This document shows positions 1 through 12,267 of a stretch of DNA of 64,000 nucleotides, one piece after another. The notes beneath the pieces were generated by a model. The model saw only the letters and a program-made list of their open reading frames with translations, was not told the DNA's origin and searched no databases. The DNA is taken from the NCBI GenBank assembly GCA_020746835.1, contig JAGPNK010000009.1, positions 1 to 64,000 on the forward strand, given 5' to 3'. The translations under genes were made by a program, and so were the position numbers. Positions within the stretch are counted from its first letter, which is position 1. The number at the start of each line of letters is the position of its first letter. This DNA comes from Stachybotrys elegans (lineage: Eukaryota > Ascomycota > Sordariomycetes > Hypocreales > Stachybotryaceae).

Positions 1-370
1 ACTTATATAGTCCTAACTTAATAATAAACTAGTTAATAAAGTTAGATAGCTTTATATATTCTAAATAATAACTATTATATATTATATTAAATACTTTATA
101 TAGTACTATATTTATTAAATATACTTAATTAGATTAATTTTCTATCTATTTAAAGATTAGTCTATTATTATTATAGAAAGGTAGTTTAGCTTAGTTTAGT
201 AAATTAAGCTTATTATTATTCTATATTTATTTTAGGATTAGACTCTAGTTTTATTATTAATATAGCTCTAGCTAAGCTTTATATAGAAATCTAAGCTTAG
301 TTTAATAAGGTATACTATTAGGCATAGGTTTAGTCTAAATCTATTTATTATATAATATACTAACTTTAAT

Positions 371-592
371 TATGCCTGCGTATAGTTATGTGGCTTATAA
401 TAAAGTCATAGCTACCTATGGCTTAGCCACTCAGCCAGTTAGCCACCCTATATAGGCAGCCTAATAATAGCCTTATTATTATTCTTCTCTACTATTTATA
501 ACTATATTAGTTACTAAAGGACTAGGCACTATTTCTACTATTTATTTACTTTTTATTACTTATACTCTATACTATATATTCTTTTCCTTATT
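371..592 (+). mobile_element. Retroposon family A, 5'-truncated copy (222 bp)
   Basis: Ends in the family's shared 3' block (CTTTTCCTTATT). It is flanked by a perfect 14-bp direct repeat ATACTAACTTTAAT at 357-370 and 593-606, which I read as the target-site duplication. Confidence 0.85.
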
Positions 593-896
593 ATACTAAC
601 TTTAATAAATATAAATCAAAATTAGAAATAAGCTGTAGCTTAAGTCTATTATTTAGTATATTATTTAGTTAACTAGATTAATCTATTTAATTCTCTAACT
701 ATTTATTATATAGCCTGCTTAGTATATTAAGTACTAAATAGTCTTTATTAGCTTTATATATTAGATATATATTAAACTTATTAATATATTCTATTACTTA
801 AATAATTTTCTTATTAGCTATTACTTTTATTATTATATTTAAAATATTAACTTAATAATCTATATAAATAATAGATTAATAATTAATAAACTATAT

Positions 897-2150
897 AATA
901 AGGAAAAAAGTATATAATATAGGGTATAAATAGTAAAAAGTAAATAAATAGTAAAGAGAAATAATAATAAGGCTATTATTAGGCTATCTATATAGAGTAG
1001 CTAACTAACTAAGTAGCTAAGCTATATGTAGCTATAACTTTATTATAAGCCATACTAAGCTTAACCATATATAGGTATATAATATAATGGGATATCAAGC
1101 TAGCCTTATATATATATATAGAGGGTTAGGGCAGGATTAGTACCTGGCTAGAAAGCTTTAGTTAACTTATTAAATAAGGTTATACTATAGAAGCCTTATT
1201 ATAATCTATACCTAAATAGAGAGTATTATAATGCTAATAGAAAGCTTTAATAATACTAGAAAAGCCATCACTCTAGACTACTAATAGAGAAAAGCTTATT
1301 TTACTTCTAGTCTATAGCTATATAAAGCCCTTAAGCCTCTAGCTTAAGAGAGAAGAATTCCTTATCTATATTGCTTAAATATCTATTATTATAGAATTAA
1401 ATAGTAATATAAATACAGCTATATAAGCAGCTATAATAGCTATTACTACTACTATAGAAAGGCCTTCTCTCTCTCTATTAATTATCTATAAGATAAGTTA
1501 TTCTAAGGGATCTTCTAATAATAGTATTACTAATAATAATAGAATAACTTTTATATACTTCTAGTATATAGTAATTTTAACAAAGAATTATAGCTAAAGC
1601 CTAGAAAAAAGAGTAAAAGAAAAGGCCTTAGGCTATTTAAGAAGCTATCTAAGAGGCTAGTAATAGAGGCTAGCTATATTAAGAATGGCTATAAATAGCT
1701 ATATATAGGGCTATAGAGATATATAGCTTGCTTTAGAAGCCAGTAACAGTTAGAATTGCTCTAAGAAAGCTCTCTTAGCTTGGGTTTTTAGTATAGGTTT
1801 TTAGTTAGTTTTTTACTTTAATTATTAAATTAATTACTTTTACTACCTTCTTATAAAATTATATACCTAATGCCCCTATGATATAATATTATAGAGAGAA
1901 TAGATAAGTAATGTATTAGAAGCCATAGTTATATATAGAAGCTATACAGTATAAAGGAACTGTAGTTATATAAGAAGGTCGATATATACTATAAAGAAGT
2001 ATATAATATAAAGGAGCCATAGGGGAAGGTACTATATAATATAGGGAACCTACTTAGTTAGCAATAGTATATAGGAACAAGTCCAGGGTAAGCTAGAAAA
2101 GATGGTAAAAAAACAGTACAAGCCTTTTAAACCTTTTACTTAGGAGGGAT
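897..2150 (-). mobile_element. Retroposon family A, near full-length copy
   Basis: Read on the minus strand it runs from the 5' block (CCCTCCTAAG-like) at about 2,150 to the shared 3' block at about 897 (TAATAAGGAAAA on the plus strand). It has the internal landmarks seen in other full copies, such as GAGGGTTAGGGCAGG near 1,120 and the GCTTGGTTTTT run near 1,780. No clear target-site duplication is visible, so the ends are approximate. Confidence 0.6.
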
Positions 2151-2361
2151 AAATATATTAATAATGCCTAAATAGGTAGTTTTAGTATTAGAAATCCAAA
2201 TATTAAATATTAAAGAAAAGATATTATAATTAGTAATATTATTAGAAAAAAGCGTATTTATAACTTTAAGGCTTTCTTTATATTTAGAATTTAAAGCATT
2301 TTTAATTTTTTATTTATTTAAAATAAGGCTACTTCTATAATTCTATAAGTTTTTATAATAA

Positions 2362-2508
2362 TAATAAGGAAAAGAGTATATAATATAGAGTATAAGTAGT
2401 AAAGAGTAAATAAATAGTAGAGATAGTGCCTAGTGCCCTAGTAACTAATATAGTTATAAATAGTAAAGAAGAAGAATAATAGGGCTATTATTAGGATATA
2501 TAGGTATA
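2362..2508 (-). mobile_element. Retroposon family A, truncated copy
   Basis: Starts with the inverse of the 3' block (AATAAGGAAAAGAG) and continues through the CTAGTGCCCTAGTAACTAA segment before stopping. Flanking duplication is not clear because the target is itself ATA-rich. Confidence 0.5.
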
Positions 2509-2589
2509 TAATAATGCAATGGGATAATATTAGTTATAAGCTAGTTTAATAATTAAATAAATAGTAATTTTTATTTATTTTACAGCGTT

Positions 2590-2954
2590 TAAAATATAAT
2601 TAAGCCTAATATAATAATAATAAGGCACTAGGCACTACCTCTACTATTTATTTACTCTCTACTGCTTACACTCTATACTGTATATTCTTTTCCTTATTAT
2701 AATAATAATAAGCTTAATAAAAGTAATAGTAGTTTTTTTAGTCTCTTTATATTATATTAGTTATAAACTATTATAATAATTAAATATATAGTAAATATTT
2801 ACTAACCTTTAGAGCTCTTTATATATAATAATAATAATAAGGCTTCTATTAAATATTAGTTATTTTTTTAAAAGGTTTACTAACTATCTCTTTTACTAGG
2901 TATAGGGGAATTACTAGTTATATAAAATTAAATAGATTTATTAAAAAGGTTTTA
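2590..2954. repeat. Repeat B, copy 1
   Basis: This segment, minus the small insertion at 2,625-2,698, reappears as its reverse complement at 10,187-10,760. Shared landmarks include AGAGCTCTTTATATATAATA (near 2,810) and CTAGGTATAGGGGAATTACT (near 2,896). Function unknown; it is older than the family A insertions that interrupt or abut it. Confidence 0.7.
2625..2698 (+). mobile_element. Retroposon family A, 74-bp truncated copy
   Basis: Only the last 74 bp of the family are present, inserted in repeat B. The flanks ATAATAATAATAAG at 2,611-2,624 and 2,699-2,712 form a 14-bp duplication, although the target is a simple ATA repeat. The matching copy of repeat B near 10.7 kb lacks this insert. Confidence 0.75.
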
Positions 2955-5772
2955 TAATAAGGAAAAGATTATATAGTATAGAGTATAAATAGTAAAGAGT
3001 AAATAAATAGTAAAGATAATATCTAGTGCCCTAGTAACTAATATAGTTATAAATAGTAAAGAGAAATAATAATAAGGCTATTATTAGGTATATAGAGTAG
3101 CTAACTGGCTAAGTAGCCGAGCTATAGATAGCTATAAGTACTATTATAAGCCATACTAAGCTTGACTATGTATAGGCATGTAATGCAATGGGATGTTAAG
3201 ATATATAGAGGGTTAGGGCAGGATCTACTAGCAAGTTAGATGATAGTTCATACTGAAATAATAAATGTACATACTAGACTGGATAGAAGGCTTAGTGCCC
3301 GGCTAGGAAGTTTTAGTTAACTCATTAAATAAGGTTATACTATAGAAGCCTTATTATAACTATAACTATAATCTATACCTAGATAGAGAGCGCTATAATA
3401 CTAATAGAAAGCTTTAATAATACTGGAAAAGCCTATAACTACAATTATATAAGGTTACTATTGCTTTAGGCTACTAATAGAGAAAAGCTAAATCTATATC
3501 TATAGCTATATAAAGCCCTTAAGCCTCTAGCTTAAGAGAGATGAATTTATTATCTATATCCCACTATCTACTTATGCTAGCTAATTAAGATTAAAATACA
3601 AGCAAACATTACCTATACCTATAATAATATAGCTATATTAGAGAGATTAAATCCCCCTACTACTCTAGCAGCTATAGTAGCCTTAGCTACTATTACTATT
3701 AATGCTAGTAAAGTTATCTATAAGGTAAATTACTCTAAGGGATCTTCTAATAATAGTATTACTAATAGTTTAGAATATAATAGAATGACTTCTATTACTT
3801 CCTTTCTCTAGCTAATTTAGAGCTAGAATATAAAAAGTAAAAGAGTAAATAGACTAAGAAAAGCTAGCTCTTTAATCATAAGCCTTTTAGCTAGGAAGTT
3901 AATCTTATAAATGGATTATAGATATAGGACCCCTCCTGAGTATAAGGTTTAAAAGGCTTACACTGGTTTTTTTTTACTGTCTTTTCTAGCTTACCCTAGA
4001 CCCATTTCTATATACTATTGCTAATTAAATAGGTTCCTAGCATTATATATGCCTAGCTTCCCCTATGGCTCCTTTATATTACATGTTAGCCTTCTTATAT
4101 AGCCATAGCTTCTTTATAGCGTATACACACAGCTTCCACACACAACTATAGCTTCCAATACATTACACAGTACCTTCCATATATAACTACAGCTTCTAAC
4201 ACATTGCTTGTGCTTTAGCTACTGCAGTCTATTCTCTCTATAATAGTATTAGCATTTAATTAAACATTATATTACAGGGGCATTAGGTATACAATTTGGC
4301 AGCAAGAGTATTTAATTTAAAAACCAACTTTAAAAACCAATTGAAAACCCTAACTAAAAAACCAAGCTAAGTATACTAAGAAGAGCTCTCTTAAAGTAAC
4401 TCTAACCATCCCTAGCTCTTAAAGCAAGCTATATATCTCTATAGCCCTATATATAGCTATTTATAGCTATTCTTAATATAGCTAGTCTCTACTACTAGCC
4501 TTTTAAATAGCTTCTTAAATAGCCTAAGGCCTTTCTTTTTACTCATTTTTCTAGACTTTAGCTATAATTTCTTATTAAAATTACTATATAAAAGTAATAT
4601 ATAGAAGTTATTCTATTTCTAAACTATTAGTAATACTATTATTAAAAGATTACTTAGAAAGACTTACCTTAATAATAATATTATTAGGAATATAAATAAA
4701 GGTAATAGCTAGAGCTACTATAGCTATTAGAATAGTAAAGGGATTTTGCCCCTTTACTATATTATTACTATTATTATTATTATTTAATTCTATATTAATA
4801 GATATAATAGATTTAAGTAATATAGATAAGGAATTCTTCTCTTTTAAGCTAGGGGCTTAAGGGCTTTATATAGCTATAGACTGAAAGTAAAATAAGCTTT
4901 TTAATAGCTCTATTAATAGCCTAAAGTAATAGCTTTTCTAGTATTATTAAAGCTTTCTATTAGCATTATAGCACTCTCCTTCTAGATATAGGTTATGGTT
5001 ATAGTTATAATAAGGCTTCTATAGTATTGGCAACCTTATTCAATAAGTTAACTAAAGCTTTCTAGCCGGACACTAGCAACGTTATGTAGTTACAGTCAGT
5101 TAGAGCCTTCCATCTAGTCTAACCCCGCCCTAACCCTCTGAGGCCAGCTTGATATCCCATTGCATTATATGCCTGTATATGGTCAAGCTTAGTGTGGCTT
5201 GTAATGCTACCTATGGCTCGGCTACTTAGCCAGTTAGCTACCCTATATAGGCAGCCTAATAATAGCCTTATTATTATTCTTCTCTACTATTTATAACTAT
5301 ATTAGTTACTAGAGTACTAGATACTATCTCTACTATTTATTTACTTTTTACTATTTATACTCTATACTATATACTCTTTTCCTTATTAAAGATATAGAAC
5401 TATAGATATATAGCTTGCTTTAAAAGCTAGAGATAGTTAGAGTTATTAGCTTGGTTTTTAATATAAGTTTTTAGTTAGTTTTTTAGTTTAGTTATTAAAT
5501 TAATTACTTTTACTATCTTTAAATTATATATCTAATGTCTTTATAATATAATATTATAGAGAGCTATCTATATAATGTATTGGAAGCTATAGTTATATAT
5601 AGAAGCTATATAGCTATAAAGAAGCATATAATACAAAGGAGCTATAGAGGAAGTTTATAATATAGGGAACTTACTTAGTTAGTAATAGTATATAGAAATA
5701 GATCTAGGGTAAGCTAGAAATAACAGTAAAAGAAAAACAGTATAAGCCTTTTAAACCTTATGCTTAGGAGGG
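2955..5772 (-). mobile_element. Retroposon family A copy, split by a nested copy
   Basis: A minus-strand copy begins with TAATAAGG at 2,955 and closes with the 5' block GGAGGG at 5,772. It is flanked by a perfect 12-bp duplication AAAAAGGTTTTA (2,943-2,954 and 5,773-5,784). It is interrupted by a plus-strand copy at 3,930-5,389, so this copy was present first. Confidence 0.9.
3930..5389 (+). mobile_element. Retroposon family A, full-length nested copy
   Basis: Runs from CCCTCCTGAG to CTTTTCCTTATTA. It is inserted in the older minus-strand copy. The short flanking repeat AGATATAG (GA/AA) at 3,920-3,929 and 5,390-5,398 marks the insertion, and sequence of the host copy resumes immediately after it (compare 27,540-27,580). 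Less RIP-mutated than many copies near its 3' end. Confidence 0.88.
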
Positions 5773-5811
5773 AAAAAGGTTTTATTCTATATAAAAATAT
5801 AAAGAATAAAT

Positions 5812-6104
5812 AAGTAAGTAAATTCATTTTTTACTTACTTTATAGAGGCCTATTAAAGGGTATTAATAGTAGTTTTTTTATTTAATAATTCCTATAAAAA
5901 CCTTATTAGTTAGCTAAAGCTAAATAAAATTTTAACTTAATAACCTTATATAAAAAAATAAATCATAAAATAATAGAGAAAAGAACTAAATATTAAAAAA
6001 ATAAAATAAATATCTTATATAAAAGAAATAAATATAACTATAATTTATAATTAAAAGGAATAACTAAGTAAGTAAACTTATATATTTATAAAATTTACTT
6101 ACTT
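5812..6104. repeat. Two hairpin-forming repeats sharing AAGTAAGTAAA
   Basis: AAGTAAGTAAA (5,812-5,822) is followed seven bases later by its inverse TTTACTTACTT (5,830-5,840). The same pair recurs at 6,066-6,076 and 6,094-6,104, with a 17-base loop. The two hairpins bracket about 225 bp of AT-rich sequence. Possible remains of element termini; identity unknown. Confidence 0.5.
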
Positions 6105-6344
6105 TAAAGCTTTAAATAGACAGATTAATAGTATATAGAAAAAGGGCTTTTTTATAATGGATTTTAAAGGGATTTTTAAAGATTTTTAAAAGAGATTTTT
6201 TAAAAGATAATAAAAGTGTAAAATAGTATAAATATACTATTTATATAGTAAAGTAAGGTATATAGAGCTTTTAAAGGCTAATAATTTCTTACTAAAGTGA
6301 ATAGTAATAAATAATAATAAAGAATAGAGGAAGAAATATCTATA

Positions 6345-6458
6345 ATAAGGAAAAGAGTGTATAGTATAGAGTATAAGTAGTAGAGAGTAAATAAACAGTA
6401 GAGATAGTGCCTAGTGCCCTAGTAACCAATGTAGTTATAAATAGTAGAGAGAAACAAT
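6345..6458 (-). mobile_element. Retroposon family A, 114-bp truncated copy
   Basis: Inserted between perfect 14-bp repeats AAGAAATATCTATA (6,331-6,344 and 6,459-6,472). The constant 3' block is at 6,345 and the 5' truncation lies at the AGAGAGAAACAAT segment. Confidence 0.92.
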
Positions 6459-6971
6459 AAGAAATATCTATACTTATAGAAAAACATAGAAATTCTATGG
6501 AATTCTATGAAAAAGGAATTTTCTATGTATTTCTAAGCAATGGAATTCTTTTTATTAAAATTGTATAATTTTTCCTGGATTTATAAGCCTAGCTTATAAA
6601 TTAAAACTCCTTATCTTTATATTAGAAATTAAGAAATTAAAAAATTAAAAATCCTTAAATTAAATATCTACCTGTTATCTTAGACTACCTTTCTAAATTA
6701 GAAGGTACTAAAAATAGACTTTAAAGAGCCTTAAAAGGGCTTTATAATATATATCTTTTTATAGCTATATCTTAATTATTTATAAAGTTATAAGCTTATT
6801 TATTTTAAATACTAAATTTACATTTCAAATCTTATATTTAAAAAACTAGCTTTTAATATTTAAAAAAATAAAGTATAGTATATAAAAAAGAAAGATATAA
6901 TTATATTATATATAGAATATATATAGAATAAATATATATATATATTACTTATAATATAATAACTATATATA

Positions 6972-8564
6972 ATAAGAAAAAGAGTATATAGTATAGAGAA
7001 TAACTAGTAAAAGTAAATAAATAATAGAGATAGTATTTAGTACTCTAATTAATATAGTTATAAATAGTAAAGAAAATAATAATAAGGCTATTATTAAGCT
7101 ATCTATATAGAATAGCTAACTGGCTAAGTAACTAAGCTATAGGTAGCTATAACTTTATTATAAGCTATACTAAGCTTATATATAGATATATAATATAATA
7201 GTATATTAATAGGGGGTTAGGGCAGGATTAGACTAGACTAAATAGAAGGCTCTAACTGACTGTAACTATATAAGGTTACTACTGCCTAGCTAGAAAGCTT
7301 TAATTAACTTATTAAATAAACACTAACTGACTAAATAAAGTGACTAATGCTATAGAAGCCTTACTATAATCTATACCTAGATAAAGAGTATTATTAGTAA
7401 TACTAATAGAAATCTTTAACTAAGCTAGAAAAGTTATTACTTTAGGCTATTAATAAAGCTACTAAAAAGCTTATTTAGTCTATAGCTATTTAAAGCCCTT
7501 AAGCCTCTAGCTTAAAAGAGAAGAATTGCTTATTTATATTACTTAAACCTATTATATCTATTAATATAGAATTAAATAATAATAATCGTAATAATATAGC
7601 TACTTTAGTAGCTATAGTAGCCCTAGCTATTACTTCTATTTATATTTCTAATAATATTATTATTAAGGTAAGTCCTTCTAAGCAGTCTTTTAATAATAGT
7701 ATTACTAATAGTCTAGAATATAATAGAATGACTTTTATATATTACTCTTATATAGTAATTCTAATAAGGAATTATACCTAAAGCCTAGAAAAGGGAATAA
7801 AGGAAAGGATAAAAGGCTAGAAAGAAGGCTAGAGATAGAGGCTGATTATATTAATAGTAGAAACAAATAGACAGGGCTATAGAGATATATAGCTTGCTTT
7901 AGGAACTAGAGATAGTTAGAGTTACTTTAAGAGAGTTAGCTTGGTTTTTTAAATTGGTTTTTAAATTAATTACTCTTGCTATCTTTAAATTATATATTTA
8001 ATGCCTTTATAATATAATATTTAATTAAATACTAATACTATTATAAAGAGAAGTAATATATTAAAAGCCATAGTTTTATATAGAAGTATATAATGCATTA
8101 GAAGCTATAGTTATATATAGAAACTATATATATATACTATAAAGAAGCTATAGCTATATAAGAAGGCTAATATATAATATAAAGGAGTTATAGAGAAAGT
8201 ATATAATATAGAGAACCTGCTTAGTTAGTAATAAAGTATAGGAATAGATCTAGAATAAGCTAGAAAAGATAGTAAAAAGAAATAGTATAATAAGGAAAAG
8301 AGTATATAGTATAGAGTATAAATAGTAAAGAGTAAATAAATAGTAGAGATAGTATCTAGTGCTCTAGTAACCAATATAGTTATAAATAGTAAAGAAGAAT
8401 AATAATAAGGCTATTATTAGGCTGCCTGTATAGGGTAGCCAACTGGCCGAGTGGCCAAGCTATAGGTGGCTATAACTTCTTATATTAAGGTTAGCTAAAG
8501 TCTAGACACGAGCCTTGCCTAGAAAGAAATAGTATAAGCCTTTTAAACCTTATACTTAGGAGGG
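6972..8564 (-). mobile_element. Retroposon family A copy with a nested insertion
   Basis: Perfect 16-bp flanking duplication ATAATAACTATATATA (6,956-6,971 and 8,565-8,580). The copy spans 3' block to 5' block (GGAGGG) and is interrupted near its 5' end by the short copy at 8,290-8,522. Confidence 0.9.
8290..8522 (-). mobile_element. Retroposon family A, 233-bp copy nested in another copy
   Basis: Flanked by perfect 14-bp repeats AAAGAAATAGTATA (8,276-8,289 and 8,523-8,536) that belong to the host copy's CAGTATAAGCC segment. Its truncated end carries about 50 bp (near 8,475-8,522) that I do not see in other copies. Confidence 0.9.
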
Positions 8565-8749
8565 ATAATAACTATATATATTATTTATTAAATTTATTAT
8601 TTAACTATATATTATTTTATTTTAATATCTTAATAATAATACTACTATTTAATTATTATATTTTAACTTATTTAATTACTATATAATATACTATTATTAT
8701 TAATCTTAGTTTATTATAATTAATAGTATTTACTATAAAATATTTAATA

Positions 8750-9030
8750 AATTAGGAATTTAAATAAATATATATATATATTTATATTTAAATATTCAAC
8801 TCTAAATATATAAGTATATTTAATATTTAAGATTGAATATTTAAATATATTCATATTCAAATTTAAATATTGAATTTTAATATTCATATTCATATTCATA
8901 TTTAAAATTCAAAAAGTTCATATATTCATATATTTAAAATTCATATATTTAATATTTAATAAATTCAATATCTATATATTCAATATTTATATATTTAATA
9001 TTCATTATATTCACTTAAATATGAATTTTA
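8750..9030. repeat. ATTCA/TATTCA-rich low-complexity tract
   Basis: Irregular repetition of ATTCATATT / AATATTTA-type words over about 280 bp, ending in GAATTTTAACAGGTCTA. A shorter tract of the same words at 13,520-13,655 ends in GAATTTTTAATAGGCCTA, so the two are probably related copies of one degenerate repeat. Confidence 0.55.
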
Positions 9031-9043
9031 ACAGGTCTAATAT

Positions 9044-10186
9044 ATAGAGAGAGAGTTAGGGCAGGATTAGACTAAATAGAAAGCTCTAAGTAACTATAAT
9101 TATATAAGATTACTAGTGCCTAGCTAGGAAGCTTTAGTTAACTTATTAAATAAATGCTAATTAATTAAATAAGGTTACTAATACTATAGAAGCCTTACTA
9201 TAATTATAACTATAACCTATGCCTAGATAGAGAGTGTTATAATGCTAATAGAAAGTTTTAACTAATAACACTAGAAAAGCTATTACTTTAGGCTACTAAT
9301 AGAGCTAATATAGCCTATAGCTCTATAAAGCCCTTAAGCCCCTAGCTTAAAAAAGAAGAATTCCTTATCTATATTACTTAAATTTATATTTATTAATATA
9401 GGATTAAATAATAATAATAATAATAGTAATAATCTAGTAGAGAAATAAAGTCCCTTTACTAAAGCTACTTTAATAGCTATAGTAGCCCTAGCGATTATCT
9501 CTATTTATATCTTTAATAATATTATTATTAAGATAAGTCCTTTTAAATAATCTTATAATAGTATTACTAAGAGTCTAGAATATAATAGAATAACTTTTAT
9601 ATATTTCTAGTATATAATAATTCTAATAAAAAATTATTACTAAAGCTTAAAAAAAAAGAGAAAAAGAAATAGCCCTAAGCTATTTAAAAGGCTATTTAAA
9701 AGATTAATAATAGAGACTAACTATATTAGTTATGGCTATAAATAGGTATATATAGGGCTCTAGAATAATTAGTTTGGTTTTTTAGTTAGGGTTTTTAATA
9801 TGTTTTTAGTTTAGGTTTTAAATTAATTACTCTTACTATCTTTAAATTATATATTTAATACCTCTATAATATAATATTATAGAGAGCTAATAAACAATAT
9901 ATAATAGACTGTAGTAGCCAAAGCACTTAGAGGGTCAGTCTGCGTATATAAGCAATGTATTGGAAGCCATAGTTATATATAGAAGCTAAGGGTATGCAAT
10001 GTGTTAGAAGCCGTAGTTATGTATAGCAGCTTTGTGTATGTGATATAAAGAAGCCATAGAGGAAGCTGGGCGCTGGTCACGTGATGCAGGGAACAGTAAT
10101 AAAGTGTGGGAACGGGTCTAGGGTAAGCCAGAAAAGACAGTGAAAAAAAAACAGTGTAAGCCTTTTAAACCTCATGCTTAGAAGGG
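9044..10186 (-). mobile_element. Retroposon family A copy lacking the 3' block
   Basis: Matches full copies from the GAGAGTTAGGGCAGG landmark to the 5' block (AGAAGGG at 10,186), but the constant 3' end is absent. The break lies at the ATTCA-rich tract. It abuts repeat B. The part near 9,930-10,150 is noticeably richer in G and C than its surroundings. Confidence 0.65.
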
Positions 10187-10760
10187 TTAATAAATCTATT
10201 TAATTTTATATAGCTAGTAATCCCCCTATACCTAGTAAAAGAGATAGTTAGTAAACCTTTAAATATAATAACTAATATTTAATAGAAGCCTTATTATTAT
10301 TATTATATATAAAGAGCTCTAAAGGTTAGTAAATATTTACTATAAATTTAATTATTATAATAGCTTATAACTAATATAAAGAGCCTTCCATCTAGTCTGA
10401 CCCCGCCCTAACCCTCTGTATGTCTTGACATCCCGTTGCATTACATGCCTGCGCATGTGTGGCTTGTAACGTCGCAGCTACCTGTGGCTCGGCCACTCGG
10501 CCAGTTGGCTACCCTGTATAAGCAAGGGCAGCCTAATAATGGCCTTGTTATTATTCTTCTCTACTATTTATAACTGTATTAGTTACTAGGGCACTAGACA
10601 CTATCTCTATTATTTATTTACTCTCTACTACTTATACTCTATACTATATACTCTTTTCCTTATTATAACTAATATAATATAAAGTTATTAAAAAACCTAC
10701 TATTACTTTTATTACGCTTATTATTATTATTATACTAAGCTTAATTATATTTTAAGAGCT
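10187..10760. repeat. Repeat B, copy 2 (inverted relative to copy 1)
   Basis: Reverse complement of 2,590-2,954, interrupted by a family A insertion at 10,380-10,662. It also contains the AGAGCTCTAAAGGTTAGTAAA segment, which recurs downstream (see the tandem repeat entry). Confidence 0.7.
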
Positions 10761-10945
10761 CTAAAGGTAAGTAAAAATTACTACTTATTAAATTATTAAA
10801 CTAGTTTATAACTAATATTATATAAAGAGACTGAAAAGTCCCTATTATTTTTTTAAGCTTATTATTATTACTATATTAAAAAAAACCTCTAAAGTTACTA
10901 AATTATTTATTATTTACTTCATTATTAAAATAGCTTATAACTCTA
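10313..10945. repeat. Three diverged tandem units
   Basis: Three related units begin with AGAGCTCTAAAGGT (10,313), AGAGCTCTAAAGGT (10,749) and ACCTCTAAAGTT (10,867). Each continues through a variable AT stretch to TAGCTTATAACT or TAGTTTATAACT. After subtracting the retroposon inserted in the first unit, spacing is about 120-140 bp. Confidence 0.5.
10380..10662 (+). mobile_element. Retroposon family A, 283-bp truncated copy
   Basis: Perfect 15-bp flanking repeats TTATAACTAATATAA (10,365-10,379 and 10,663-10,677). It begins at the GAGCCTTCCATCTAGTCTGACC landmark and runs to the shared 3' block. Its GC content is high for this region, suggesting a late arrival with weak RIP. Confidence 0.92.
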
Positions 10946-11047
10946 CTATTTATAACTGCATTAGTTACTAAAGCACTAGGCACTATCTCTACTATTTATT
11001 TGCTTTCTACTATTTGTACCCTATACTATATACTCTTTTCCTTATTA
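10935..11047 (+). mobile_element. Retroposon family A, truncated copy
   Basis: Carries the terminal segment from CTACTATTTATAACTGCATTAG to CTCTTTTCCTTATTATA. No clear flanking duplication. Confidence 0.6.
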
Positions 11048-11350
11048 TAAATATTAATTATATTACTAATTTATTTTAATTATAAATAGATTAATTTTTA
11101 AAAATATAGGAAATTTCTATTTAGAAATCTTTTTATATATTATAAATCTAAATATTTATTTATTATATATAATAAAGAAACTAAAAAAACTAAAAAAGAA
11201 ATAAGTTATAGCTTTTATATTATTTTTTAAATTATAGACTAATTTTAAATAGAAAGAGATTTTAAAGAAAATATAGAACTTATTAATTTAATAGACTTAA
11301 AACCTAAAAGATCTAAAACTAATTTATCTTTATATAATATAAATAATATC

Positions 11351-12246
11351 CCTTCTAAGCATGAGGTTTAAAAGGCTTATACTGTTTTTTTTTTACTATC
11401 TTTTCTAGCTTACCCTAGACATATTTCTATATACTATTACTAACTAAGTATATTCCTTATATTATATATACCTAGCTTTCTCTATAGCTCCTTTACATTA
11501 TATATTAGCCTTTTTATATAGCTATAGCTTCTTTATAAATATACTTCTATATATAACTATAGCTTATTTTAGTATAGTTTATAATAAAGTCATAGCCACC
11601 TATAGCTCGGCCACTTGGCTAGTTAGCTACTTTATATAGGCAGCCTAATAATAGCCTTATTATTATTTCTTTCTACTATTTATAACTATATTAGTTACTA
11701 GAATACTAGGCACTACCTCTACTATTTATTTACTCTTTACTATTTATACCCTATATTATATACTCTTTTTCTCATTATAACTATAGTTTATAATATATTA
11801 CTTATACTTTAGCTATTATAGTTTATTCTCTCTATAATATTATATTATAAAGATATTAAATGTATAATTTAGTAAGAAAATAGTAAGAGTAATTAATTTA
11901 AAAACTAATTTAAAAAACTAACTAAAAACCCTAACTATAAAACTAAGCTAAATAGATAGTATTTACTATTGCTTTTAATATATTCTAACTCTATCTCTAG
12001 CTTTCTTTCTAGCCTTTTATCCCTTTCTTTACTCTTTTTTCTAGACTTTAGGTATAATTCTTTATTAAAATTACTATATATTAAGAGTATATAAAAGCTA
12101 TTTTATTTCTAGACTATTAGGAATACTATTATTAAAAGATTACTTAGAAGAACTAATCTTAATAATAATATTATTAGAAATATAAATAGAGATAGTAACT
12201 AGGGCTACTATAGCTATTAAAGTAAAGAGATTTTATCCCTTTACTA
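11351..12246 (+). mobile_element. Retroposon family A copy with an alternative 3' end
   Basis: Begins with CCCTTCTAAGCATGAGG and follows the family to the CTTTACTATA segment. It then continues as GTTTATAAATTATAG instead of the usual poly-ATT segment, and is followed by another copy at 12,268. The copy at 15,094 breaks at the same place. It contains a short nested copy at 11,571-11,786. Confidence 0.65.
11571..11786 (+). mobile_element. Retroposon family A, short nested copy
   Basis: Runs from TTTAGTATAGTTTATAATAA to CTCTTTTTCTCATTATA. The flanks ATAACTATAGCTTAT and ATAACTATAGTTTAT differ only by a C/T change, as expected if RIP struck one duplicate after insertion. Boundaries are approximate by a few bases. 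Confidence 0.65.
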
Positions 12247-12267
12247 TAGTTTATAAATTATAGTTTC

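Noticed and set aside
8750..9030. ATTCA-rich tract as a true tandem satellite
   Set aside because: The words recur irregularly with no fixed period, so low-complexity AT sequence is the safer reading.
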